Assembly: GCF_030463565.1 (NCBI RefSeq)
Contig: NC_134649.1
Coordinates: 37,597,044 to 37,661,043, forward strand
DNA from: Pelecanus crispus
Lineage: Eukaryota; Chordata; Aves; Pelecaniformes; Pelecanidae
Length of the DNA: 64,000 nt
Direction: 5' to 3'
Shown: in pieces, positions 22,218-34,200 of the stretch
How the letters are laid out: each line of letters begins with the position of its first letter
Numbering within the stretch: the first letter of the stretch is position 1
Notes under the pieces: model-generated
What the model saw: only the letters and a program-made list of their open reading frames with translations
Databases searched by the model: none
Told to the model about the DNA's origin: nothing
Translations under genes and position numbers: made by a program

Positions 22218-25200
22218 GTATGGGCCCTTATCCTCCTCCCACGGGGCGCGGGTGCCAGTGGTGCTGGGTGCAAGTATGCACTCACCCGGGGTGCACCCTT
22301 AGCACCCATCCTCCCCAAAATGCCCTCCTGGCCATCCCATCCCACCGGGCACGTGGCTGTGCTACCCTAGCAAACTCTCCCCACCGCCACACGCACCCTG
22401 TGCTTCCCTGCAGATGGGCTGAGCCACACCGGCCCCTCCAACCTGGAGATTCTGGAGCAGGGCCTCGACCAGCTGCGGATCCGCTGGACGGTGGCCAGCG
22501 GCCCCGTCACCGGCTACCGGGTGCAGCGTGTGCCGCTGACGGGGCTGGGGCAGCCGATTGTGGCAGAGAGGCAGGAGGTGAGTGCTCCCACCTGCCTGCT
22601 CGGAGTCCCCGGGGGTCCCCGGCGGCTCCATGCATGGCCTGGGGACAGCGAGGGGGTGACACTGTCCCTGCCCAGGTGAGCCTGGGGCCGCGGGAGACGA
22701 GCACTGTGCTGCGGGGCCTGCGCGTGGGGACGGAGTACCTGGTCACTGTCACCGCTCAGTACGCCAACAGCATCGGCAAGTCGGTGTCTGGCCGAGCACG
22801 CACCCGTGAGTGTCCATGCCCACCGGGACGCGGGCAGGTGCTGGGTGCCTGCAGCACACGGGGCTGGGGGCTCATCCCTGGCTCCGTGTGCCCCCAGAGA
22901 GCCATGCCGGCTCCGTGCTGGATTTCCGTGTGGTGGAGACTGGACCGACCTTCCTGCGGCTGGCCTGGAAGCATGGCCCTGAGCCCCCCCAGGGCTACAG
23001 CCTCAGCTACGCTGTGCAAGGTGAGGGGACGGTCCCTGCGAGGGGATGGTGCTGCCTGGATGCTCTGCCTTAGTGCAGCCCCGTGAGCCGGGCAGGACAT
23101 GGCAGGGGGTTGCAGGGCAGGGTGCATGCACAGGGGGTTGCATGCTGAGAGCACTGTGGGTGTGTGCACGCCTGCCTTCACCGCGGTGGCCGGCGCTCGT
23201 GCGCAAGCTGTGGGGCATGTGTGCATGCAAAGGCATGGAGGCGGTGTGCGTGTTCCTACACCCGGAGGCTTTGGTGCGCAGGGCTCAGGGTGTGTGCTCG
23301 GGTGTGCGCAATGGCCGGGGGCCCGGTGTGTGCCCCGGCCCAGGGCTGGGAGCACAGGCGTGCATGTGCCCCCACAGTTGCTGCATGTGGGGGGTGGGCG
23401 GCAGACCCCCGTCCCAGCCAGGCGCTGGGCTGGAGCCGCACACCTGGCAGCCCCTCCCTGGCCCTGGGCGCTCCAGGGGTTGCCCCTGCCCTGGCTGCCA
23501 TCCCAGCCTCTCCCTGTGCTCCATGCTCCCCACCCCTGGCACTGCCTGGCATCCCCAGGGCAGGGTGCCGGCTCACAGACACCCCTTCCCTGCTGGGCCC
23601 GGGCGCGTGCCATGCCCCCGTGCCCATCCTTATCCCTCCGCTTCCCCCCCAGGAGCAGTCCAGGGGGAGGAGAAGAGCCTGGGGGCCAGCGCGCAGTCAG
23701 CCACGCTGAGCAACCTGCGCCCTGACACCGAGTACGTGGTGACGCTCCGACCCCGCTACGTGCAGCAGCCCGCTGTCCCCGCCACCCTCACTGCCCGGAC
23801 ACGTAAGCACCGCACCGGGCCCTGGGCTCAGCTGGGGACAGGGATGAGTTCCCAGCACAGGGGTGCCCCTCCAGGCACCATGCCCCATGGGGATGGGGCT
23901 GCCTGGCCCGTTGCTGCCTGGGGCAGGCCAGGATGTGGATGTGGGCGAGCACGACTACAAGGTGATGCTCTGAGCTCCAAAAGGTGCTCCCGGCGGGGGT
24001 GCAGTGCTTTGTGCTCTCCCAGCTCTTTTGTAGCCTTATGGGAGCGTTTCTGCTGGAGCTTTCCCCACGTGACGTAAAAATGTTGACTGAAAAAATGCAG
24101 GTTTTTTTTTATAAATTCAAGCACCATGCATTTTGGGAGGAAAGCGTGGTTTCTGCAAGGGTGGTGGGCTGGGCAGGAGCTGGGGCGAGGCCCTGGGGCA
24201 ACACCTTTACAAACCTCAAATTTTGGCAAACCGATTCCTTCAGCTGCCCCAGGCAGTGTTAACCCGCAGAAAGTATTTAAGGCATTAAGAGGAAGGTGTT
24301 TGAGCTCTGCTGGAGCTGGGATGCTTTGAAGGAGCCACCCAGGCGTGGGCTGCACTTGGTGGCCTCAGTGCGGTTCAGCATCCATGAGCAGGGGCAAGGG
24401 GGCTTCCCCCTCCGCAGAGCAGGCGGTTTTGTGGGCAAAGGTGCTTCCCGCTGCCTCCTGCCCCGCTCTCACGTGGGTGTGCAACGGGCACCTCTCGCGT
24501 GCAGGGCAACCAGCAGGCGTGCAACACTTGGCCGTCCACAACGTCTCGGCACAGAGCATGCTGCTGGCCTGGCAGCCCGTCAGTGGTGCCACTGGCTACC
24601 GGCTCTCCTGGGCGACCCTCACAGGTAGGTGCCCGTCCCAGAGCTTGTTCCCCTTCTGCTGGTGGCCCCAGGGAGGAGGGACAGGAGGGGGGCGGTGGCA
24701 CCCGCTCTCCGGACACCCCAAGGGACTGCTGTGCTGGCTCTCACAGGGCAGGACAGGCACAGGGTGGACCTGGATGCCGGGCGGACATCACACGCACTGG
24801 GGGGGCTGCAGCCCAACACCGACTACGTGGTGACGGTGACCCCACTCTTTGGGCAGCTGGAGGGGCCCACGGCCACCGTGCGGCAGAGGACGGGTAGGTG
24901 GTGGGTATGGGTGATGCCATCCTGCTGCTGGCCTCTGGCTCTACCCCTGGTGCCATTGCAATGGGATGGGGTGGGGACCATCCCCCATGGCCCCACACCA
25001 TGGTGGTGCTCCCTACCCTGCCGTGTGCGGGGCCAGGGACACGCCGGGGTGGGTGGCTGGCGGCAGAGCAGCACGGGGCAGCCTGGCCCACGGGGTCCCT
25101 CTTGCAGAGGCGGGTGTGGAGCAGATGCTGCGGACGAACATCCTGAGCCCCACGTCCATCCAGGTGCTCTGGACTGGCACCCGCGATGCCCACGGCTACC

Positions 25201-28200
25201 GCCTGGAGTGGAAGAGAGCCACAGGTGGGCTTGGGGCACCTGGTCCCCCTCACAGACCCCCTGCCCTTGCAGCCAGCAGTGAACCTCCCCTCCCCGCAGG
25301 ACCGGAGCCCCCCAGGACGGTGTCACTCCCCAGCAGCGCTAACACCTATCAGCTGACGGGGCTGCAGCCAGGTACCGTGTACCGCATCACCCTCTACACG
25401 CTCTACGACGGCGGGGAGGTGGCCACTCCTGTCACCACCTTCCAGACAGGTGAGCGACCACCACGGGTCCCCTGGTTTTTCTCCCACCCTCCTAAGCCAT
25501 TGGGATGGAAGGACATCCCGCGTGGCATTGCTCAGCCCAGGGAACCCCCTTGGCTATGAGACCCCCAGCTCTCCGGTCACAGCCCATGGTGAGGATGGGG
25601 GCCACGCTGTCCGGGCTGCATGACTCCGTCCGTGCCTCACCGTGTCCCCTCACAGGTGTGGAGGCACCCGTGGGTGCCGTGTCAGACCTGCGGCTTGTCG
25701 AAGAGGCGGGCAGGCGGGTGCGGCTGGGCTGGACCGGCGTCCCCGGTGCCACTGAGTACAAAGTGGTGGTGCGCAACAACCAGGGTGAGTCTGCGGGCAG
25801 GGGCGGCCCCCGGGGGACCCTGGCTGGCTGGTGCTGAGGTTCCACAGCCACCTCGCTCCTGGCAGACGGCACAGAGAAGACAAGGCGTGTCCCAGGCAGC
25901 CAGACGGGGCTGGAGCTGGGTGACCTCCGGGAGGGCATCATCTACCTGGTGCGTGTCTCAGCGCTGGCCGGTGGCCGGGAGGGCAGCGCTGCCACGCTCA
26001 CCGTCCGCCTCAGTAAGTCCGTGCCAGGGTTTGGCAGTGGGAGTCCTGGTGCTGTTTCTCCCCCTGGCATGCATTGGTCCTTTATCATCCTGCAAGCCTG
26101 CAGGGCACCAGGGCAGCCGCGGGGCCCCTCTGGGCACCCCAAGGTGATGCCGTGGTGCCGTGGGGTGGTGCAGAGTACCCGGCGGTGGGCGGCATCTCGG
26201 AGCTGCGGGTGACAGAGGCCGGTCCCAGCCAGCTGCGCGTCACCTGGCGAGGGCTGCCAGGCGCTGGGGGCTACCTGCTGACCTGGCGAGGCAGCGACGG
26301 TGAGTGTGGGGACCGCAGGGTGCTGCGGCTGTGGTGCCGGAAGCCTTCCCAGCCCAACAGTCTCTCCTAGGTCTGGAGCAATCCCGCTATCTCCCCGCCG
26401 ACCCCACTGCCTTCACCATTGAGGGGCTGCGCGCTGGCATCGTCTACACCGTCGGTGTCTCAGCCATCGTGGACGGCCGTGAGGGCAGCCCTGTCACTGC
26501 CACAGGGAGGATAGGTGAGGTGTCCCCCCCACACGTCAGTGCCGGATGGTGCCGCTTGCGACAGGCCTGGGTGACGGTGGCCCTCTCGGTGTCACAGCAC
26601 CCGAGCAGGTGGGGACTGTGTCCCAGCTGGAGGTGCAGGCATCCAGGAGCAACGTTGTCCGCGTCACCTGGGTTGGTGTGCCGGGAGCCACTGCCTACCG
26701 CGTGGTGTGGAGCCGCAGAGACGGTACCGTGGGACGGGGACGGGGACAAGCTGTGAGGGTGCTGGAGCGGGGGGCTGACGCCATGGTCCTTGGCAGGGGG
26801 CTCGGAGAGCAGCCGGCAGGTTCCTGGCCACACCAGCTCCTTCGACATCCCCGACCTGGAGGGTGGTGTCTCCTACACCGTGAAGGTGACGGCGCTCATT
26901 GGCAACCGGGAGGGCAACCCCGTTTCCATCATTGTCACCACCCGTGAGTGCCGGGGCAGGGGGCTGTGCCAGGGTGGCGCCAGGCACCCCTGCCCCTAAT
27001 GCCTGCCCCTCTTCCCCACAGCGGAGGCAGCCCCAGTGCCTCCCATCAGCAGCTTCCAGGTGACAGAGTCTTCGGAGCACCGCCTGCTCTTGGCCTGGGT
27101 GCCAGTGGCTGGTAGTGCTGGGTACCGCCTGGTCTGGCGCCTGGCCGAGGGTGAGTGTGGCTGGCTGGCACCCCTGCACCCCTGCCAGCCCCCGCACCCC
27201 ACCCCCTCACCCCTCTCTCTCCCCGGGCAGGGGGGCCTCAGCACAGCCAGCAGCTCCCAGCCACCGCCAGCTCCTATGACCTGGGGGGGCTGGAGCCAGG
27301 CCGGCGCTACCACATCAGCATCACCAGCCTGGCCAGTGGCCAAGAGAGTGAGCCAGCCACCATCACTGCTGCCACTGGTAAGGGGCTGCATGGGGCCAAG
27401 GGGGCATCAGACCCCCGGGGTGGCACTGGCACCCAGAGGGGCACCGGGGGACTGGGCTGTCCCAGCTTCGGGCAGGGGGAGGGTGATGGGTGGGGGGCAG
27501 GGAGTGGGGTGGGGGCTGCCCCATGGGGCCTGGCCACCCTTTTCTCCTCCTCCTCAGCAGCTGCCCTGGCCCACATCACCAGCCTGCGGGTGACAGAGGT
27601 GCGGAGAGACTCGGTGACACTTGCCTGGACCCCTGTCCCTGGAGCCTCCAGCTACGTCCTCTCCTGGACCCCCCCGACAGGTGAGGCAGGCAGGTCCTCT
27701 CCTGGACCCCCCCGACAGGTGAGGCAGGCAGGTGGCCCCGGGGCGGGGGCCAGTGTCCCCACGGGAGCTCACTGGCCCCCCTGACTCTGTCCTCTGGGTG
27801 GCAGCTGCGGGGCAGACGGGGCGGACGCTGCCCGGCGCTGCCAGCTCCCAGCAGGTCTCCGGGCTGCGCCTGGGCCAGCGCTACACCTTCACCCTCCGCC
27901 CGCTCCTGGGGAGCACGCCGGGTGCCGAGACCTCCATCACCGAGCGCACAGGTACAGCAGCGCTATGCTGCGGGGCTGGGCTGGGCTTGTCCCCTCTCCG
28001 CCAGCGGCTTCACCCCTTCCCTGTGCCCGCAGTCTGCAGGGACGCCCGTGGTGACATCGTCTTCCTGGTGCACGGCACCCGTGACAGCTCCTCCAGTGCT
28101 GATGCCGTCCGCACCCTCCTCTCCAGCACCGTGTCCGCCCTGGGGCACCTGGGCCCCGAGGGCACCCAGGTATGGGGCTGCCGCAGTGGTGGGAGGCTCA

Positions 28201-31200
28201 AGGGGCACAGGCGGGCAGCAGTGCCCACCGCTCCCCCACGCCCTCGCAGGTGGCTCTGGCCACGTACAGCTACCGCAGCCTGCCCTGGCTGCTCCTCAAC
28301 CACTCCAGCGACCTGCCCGCCGTGCTGGAGCAGATCCGCACCATGCGCTACGAGGAGCCCAGCGGCAACGCCATTGGTGAGGGGCTGTGCCGGGAGCTGG
28401 GGCAGTGGCCAGTGGTACCCCGCTGACTGCCCCCTCCTCCTCCCTCCCCAGGGGCAGCCATCACTTTTGCCAGGACCTACCTGCTCAGCCCCGGTGCGGG
28501 GCGCCGGCCCGGTGTACCAGCGGTGCTGGTGGTCCTGGCTGATGGCCCCTCCGGGGACGATGCCATCACCGCAGCCAGGGACGTCAAGGCCGGGGGTGAG
28601 GATGGATGGGGTCCCAGTGGGGTGTGCAGGGAGGGGGCCGCATCCTGCAGGGCGCTGAGGGTGCTTTCGGCTCAGGGGTCCAAGTGCTGGCGGTGAGCTT
28701 GGAGGGGGCGGACCGGGAGCAGCTCCAGCGCATGGTCACTGGCGAGGACCCGCGGTACATCTACCACGGTGGTGGTGCCCTGGCAGAGCTGGAGAGGGAG
28801 CTCACCGACAACCTCTGCACCATCATCTCCACCAGGGTAAGGGGCCAGGGTGCTGCGGGGGGTGTGGAGCAGGAGCAGCCCCACGGGGGCCAGGGGCTTC
28901 TCCTGCCCTCGGGTTCACACAGGCTTCCCTTGTCTTGCCAGCCGGAGCCAGAGCCGAGGCCGAAGCCCTGCACTGTGCAGTGCCCCAAGGTGAGCATCCC
29001 CGTGCCATGCCATGCCGTGCCATGTCATGCCATGCCGCCGGGGCTCAGGGACCCCGAAGCTTGCTGACGGTAGCAGTGCAGTGGGGAGCCGAGCAGGGGG
29101 GTACAGCCCCTAACCCTAACCTCTGTCCCTTTGCAGGGCGAGAAGGGGGACCGCGGTGAGGCGGTGAGTGTTTTGGTGTCCCCCCCACCACTGGTGGCTC
29201 TACGGGGGTTGCATCCCCCCAGACCCCACTGATGCCAGCCCGCAGGGGATGATCAGTGCTGACTTTGTCTCCGCAGGGACTGCAAGGACGCCCGGGGCAG
29301 CCGGGCCCCCCTGGCGAGCCGGTAATGTCCTGCTGAGGGGCAAGATTGGGGGCAGCTCCCTGGTGGGGGGCAGTGACATGGTCCCCAGGTCCCCTTGTCC
29401 TGCTGGCGGGTGGGTGCCAGGGCAGGCACCTGTCCAGCCCTGACTGCAAGGACAGAGAAGGGGACGTCCCTTGGCCACTGCCCACCACCCAGCCCGTCCT
29501 CTCCACTGTCCTTCTAGGGCCGCCATGGGCTGCCTGGCCCTCCAGGACCTGTGGGGCCACGGGGTCTGCCAGGAGAGAGTGTCGAGCAGCCGGGCAAGAA
29601 GGGGGACAGGGTGAGTACCTCCAATCCCCTCACCCAGGCACCCCCTGGGTCCTCAGGTACAGGGACCCAGCCCCGTGGGGATCTCTCTCTGCCCCTCATT
29701 TCTCCCTCCTCCTCCTCACCCAGGCAGGAGAAGGGAACTGCTTGGGGAGTCCTGGTCCAGCTCCATGCTGCTCCCTTGCACTGCAACAGCACACAGGGGA
29801 AAGGCCCTGGCTCTGCCATGGGGCTGTCCTGGGCTCCCAGTGCCAGGACCAGCACTGCCTGGGGTGCTGGGGGCGGGTCTGGCAGTGCTGGGATGTGCCG
29901 GGCGCTGGCATGATGCTCCTCTCTCCTGCAGGGATTCCCCGGAGCTGATGGGACACCAGGAAGCCCCGGACGCCCTGGGAACCCCGGATCCCCTGGCCAG
30001 CCGGTGAGTGGGGGGTGTCCCCCTGGGTTTGCTGCTGCATGGTGGGCTCTTCCCATCACCCTGCCTGCTCCCTGAGCCAGCTTCTGCCCACCTTTATCCC
30101 TGTGCTGAGGGGGTCTCCGTAGCTGGCAGGGTCACTGCTGTCCCCAGTATGTGTTTCCCAGGCCAAGTGTACTGGGTAGGGACTGTCCATCCCTGCCTTG
30201 GCTGGAGCCCCTGTCCCGTCCCGTCCCGTCCCGTCCCGTCCCGTCCCGTCCCATCCCATCCCATCCCATCCCTACTCCCCCGGCTGGCAGGGACACACAT
30301 TCACCTCCTGAGCTGTTGTTTTCCAGGGCACCCAGGGCGTTCCTGGCCCCCGAGGGGATCCTGTGAGTATGGCCCCATCCCTCCCCAGCCCCACTCCCCC
30401 AACCCCATGCCCCTCACTCTTGCCTTTCATTCCCAGGGGCCGCGGGGGCCGATGGGGCTTTCTGGCCTGAAAGGGGAGAAAGGCGAGCCGGTAGGTGATG
30501 GGCACAGGGCTGCCCTGCGGGGGTCCCTGGGGGGCAGTGGGGACCCTGATGGGCACATCCCAACCCTGGCACTCAGTGTCTGGGTGACCCCAGGGTCTCC
30601 CCATCTCCCTGCCGGGCCTCTGGCCTCAGGGAGGCACTGCGGCCCCTGTCCTGCACCAGGGACACAACAGGGCACATGGGGACACTGAATTTTTTTTTCC
30701 TCCCTGCCCTGGTTCAGGGAGAGCCCAGGGTGGTCGTGGATGGAGGACAGGGGCTGCCAGGCCGGAAAGGGGAGCCGGGCACACCGGTAGGTATAGGGGT
30801 GGCGATGCTGGGGGGTCTCCACCAGCAACCCCAGCCTGTGCCGCAGCCCCAGCTAATGAACCATCTCTGAACTCCAGGGCAGCCCTGGCCCCCCTGGGAG
30901 CCCCGGCCCACGGGGACCATTTGGTGATCCAGGCCCCCCCGGTCCACTTGGACCCATGGGGCCACCGGGACCTCCGGGAGAGTTTGTAAAGGTACGTGCC
31001 CCATGGTGCTGCGTGGGGACGCCTGGGGGGATGTGTGGACAGACAGACGGAGGGACAGCCAGCAGCTTGAAGCTGCTGTCCTGTGCAATGGTCCCGGTCC
31101 CGCTCATGGGCTGTGCCCACGCACACATACACATGCATGGGCTGTTGCTGATGATGGGCAGTGTGCAGAGGCACATGGCATGCATGTGCCCCAATACCAC

Positions 31201-34200
31201 TGGTGATGGGCTCTGTCCAGCATGTTCCCCATTCGAGGGGGCATGGGAAGAGCCCAGACCTGCCCTTAACTGCTTTTTTTTGTCCTTGCAGGGGGAGAAA
31301 GGTGACCGAGGTGAGAGGGTGAGTGGCTCCATGTTTCCCTGGCTCCTCTGCCCTCTTGGACAGAGGTCCCGTGGGTGCCCGAGGGCACTGCAGTCCCCCC
31401 CAGGGTGCTGGGAAGGACTGAGCTCTCCAGAGCTGTCATGCAGGAGCTGACGCCTGTCTCTGCAGGGCCCCCCTGGAACTGTGGATGGGGCAGCGCCTCG
31501 AGGGGAGCCTGGCCCCCCGGTGAGTCCAGCCCTTGGGTCAGTAGGGACGGTGGAGGGGTTGCAGCAGCTGTGTGTCCCCAGGGCTGAGCTGTGTCCCCAG
31601 GGCTGAGCTGTGCTCTCTTGCAGGGCCTGGCTGGGGACCCTGGGCCCCGGGGACCTGCCGGGCCCCCTGGCCTGAAGGGAGAGAAGGTAAGAAGGCAGTG
31701 GGGATGCTCTGCGCTGGGGCCGGACCCTGCACTGCTGTCCAGCAGGGATGCCCATCCCCATCTCATGGGCATCCCCATCTCACGGGCATGGCCATCACCT
31801 TTCCTAATCCACAGGGCGACAGCAATGAAGGTTTCCCAGGGCCACCTGGCCGCCCCGGGGACCCAGGAGACCGGGTGAGTTTCCCAAGAGAAGGTAAGGC
31901 GGGCAGGAGCTGGCCTTGCTGGCAAGCCAAGCCCCAAGGGCATGCCGGAGGGCTCCTGCTCTGGCCAACCTGAGCATTTGCCCTGCCACACTGAAGGCAA
32001 CATCTCCATCCTCCTTTGCAGGGCCCTCGGGGACCGCCGGGGGAGCAGGGCAGGAAGGTAAGTGGTGCGAGGGCTGAAGGGATGCTCTCACCTTGCCTTT
32101 GGTGGGGGGAAAAGGGGTCTGGGTGCTGTGCTGGGACCTGTGCTGTCCCCTGTGGGTCCTGCTGCTCCTGACCCCATCTTCCTCCTGTGCCAGGGAGACC
32201 GCGGGGCACCGGGCGAGCTGGGAGAGATGGGCGAGAAGGTGAGACGGTGCTGGAGCAGGACGGTGCCATTCAACAGTGTCGGCGGGTCCTGGTGTCCCTG
32301 TGGCCCCACGATGGCTGTGCCTGGTGGTTGCTGTCAGAGCCCACTTGGTCTTGGATGGGATTTGGGGCCAGGCCCCGAAGGGCTCTGGGGCAGCCCATGG
32401 GGCAGGGTCAGTGTGGTGTGCGGGGAGGAAGGCTCCCTGAAACCCTCCTCTGCTTCGCTCTGCAGGGGGACCGTGGTGTGCCAGGCCCCGAGGGCGAGAA
32501 GGTAGGTGGGCTGGGGTGGCTGCAGCAATGCCGGGGTGATGCCTGCTCTGCCCTGTGGCAGCTGCTCTGGCACGGGGTGGGAGGATGCTCCTGACACCTT
32601 CCTCTTCCTCCCCTCCTCCAGGGCGAGGCAGGAGCCCCGGGGCGCCCAGGCCTGTCAGGCAGAGAGGTGAGTCAGGGCAATGGCTGTGGTGCTTTGGACT
32701 CGGCACCCCAGGAGTGGGGGCTGCCATGCCTCGGGTGCATGTCCCCAGGCACCACCAGCCCCCTGAGGTCCCTTCTTTTGCTACAGGGAGCTCCAGGACC
32801 AGCTGGCCCCCGTGGGGAGAAGGTGAGGGCAAAGTGGGGTCCCAGCAGGGTGGCAGGGGACTGCTGGGGAAGGGGCCAGCAATGACACCCATCTCTCCAC
32901 AGGGTGATCCGGGACCACCTGGCAAGCCGGTAAGTGATGCTGCCCAGCAGGTCCACCTCTGCCTGCCCCAGCCGGGACAAGGAGCGATGGGCAGCACCCA
33001 GCACGGTCCCCTCTGCTTCTCCCCTAGGCTCCCAGCGTGGCTGGTGTTGGAGGAGAGAAGGTAACCCTGCCCCGGCTGTGCCCCCCTGGCCCCAAGCTGG
33101 CACCCCGTGGGGCACGGCCATGGGCTGGGGTGGGGGGACAGCACAGCTGGGCATCATCCTGAGGGGATGCCCATGCTGGTCCTCAAACCTGGCTGTCCCC
33201 AGCTGCAGTGGGGGGAAGGAGGATGGTTTTGGGGGGGGCTGATGAAGCCATTTCATCTGCTCCAGGGTGACAGAGGCTTCCCAGGACCAGAAGGACCTCC
33301 TGGCCCCAAGGGCGACACAGGAGATAAAGGCGCCCGTGTGAGTACTGCCTGGGGATGGGGGGCACAGGGCTCACGGTGCCCGTGCTGTTGCTCCACGCTG
33401 CATCCATTTGTGTCTAGGGTGCCCCTGGCCTGAGCATCCCGGGGCCAGCCGGCCCCAAAGGCGAGCAGGGCGATCGGGTGAGTCTGGGTGTGCCCTGGGG
33501 CTGGGGCTGATGGGGCTCTGCCCCTAGGCACCGGCTCACGGCCCTGGTTCCTCCCCTGGCATGGGGCCTGGTCCCCGGTGACACGTGCTCTCCCTCTCCA
33601 ACAACCAGGGTATCATTGGCCTCACGGGCAGGAGCGGCCCAAAGGTAATGTCACTGCAGGAGGCATCACTCCTCCATCCATCCATCCATCCATCCACTGG
33701 GCTCTGGAGGGGCTGTCCAGCACGCCACGCCGTGATGCTGCTCCAGGGAGTGGAGGGTGCCATGCTGAGCCCCTTCTCCCCCTGGCAGCCCCCGCAGTCC
33801 CCTTGTGCTGCCCTGACGCATTCCCCCTTCCCTCCCTGCCTAGGGCGACCCAGGGGAGCCGGGGGAGAAGGGCGAGCCGGGCCGAGCAGGCACCCCGGGG
33901 CAGACCGGGCTGCGTGGCAAGGAGGTAGCGTGGGGCGAGGGGGGCGGTGGGCCCAGGGACCATGGGGTACTGGGACCCTGAGGAGGTGGGGGGCTGGTGG
34001 GCAGCAGGGGGTCACTGGTGACTTGTGCTTTTCTCCCCCGGGCTGGTGCCCACTGACCTGACCTGTGCTGCAGGGAGAGCGTGGAGAGAAGGGTGACGAA
34101 GGCACCCCGGTAAGTGAGGACCCCCTGGGACCACTGCCCCCTTCTTCACTTCCCCGGACTCACCCCTTCTCTCCCCGCAGGGCGAAGCGGGTCTGCCTGG

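Larger units (their letters stand above)
22414..27951 (+). other. COL7A1: COL7A1: nine fibronectin type III repeats
   Basis: There are nine FNIII repeats, each on two exons: 22414-22577/22676-22805; 22898-23020/23653-23802; 24505-24624/24747-24893; 25108-25224/25300-25449; 25656-25784/25866-26012; 26174-26299/26371-26514; 26598-26723/26797-26943; 27022-27150/27231-27377; 27558-27680/27805-27951. Each first exon carries the core Trp (such as [17 protein letters not shown]) and a G-Y motif; each second carries the L-x-P/L-x-x-G-x-x-Y motif and a closing Thr-rich strand. The acceptor before 26174 has a poor pyrimidine tract. The acceptor before 27558 is a cagcag pair (NAGNAG), so one Ala could be included or skipped. 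The donor after 27680 lies inside a 38-bp duplication. Confidence 0.93.

Noticed and set aside
29110-29122. Telomere-like ctaaccctaac
   Set aside because: Only two units, which is too short to be an interstitial telomeric repeat.
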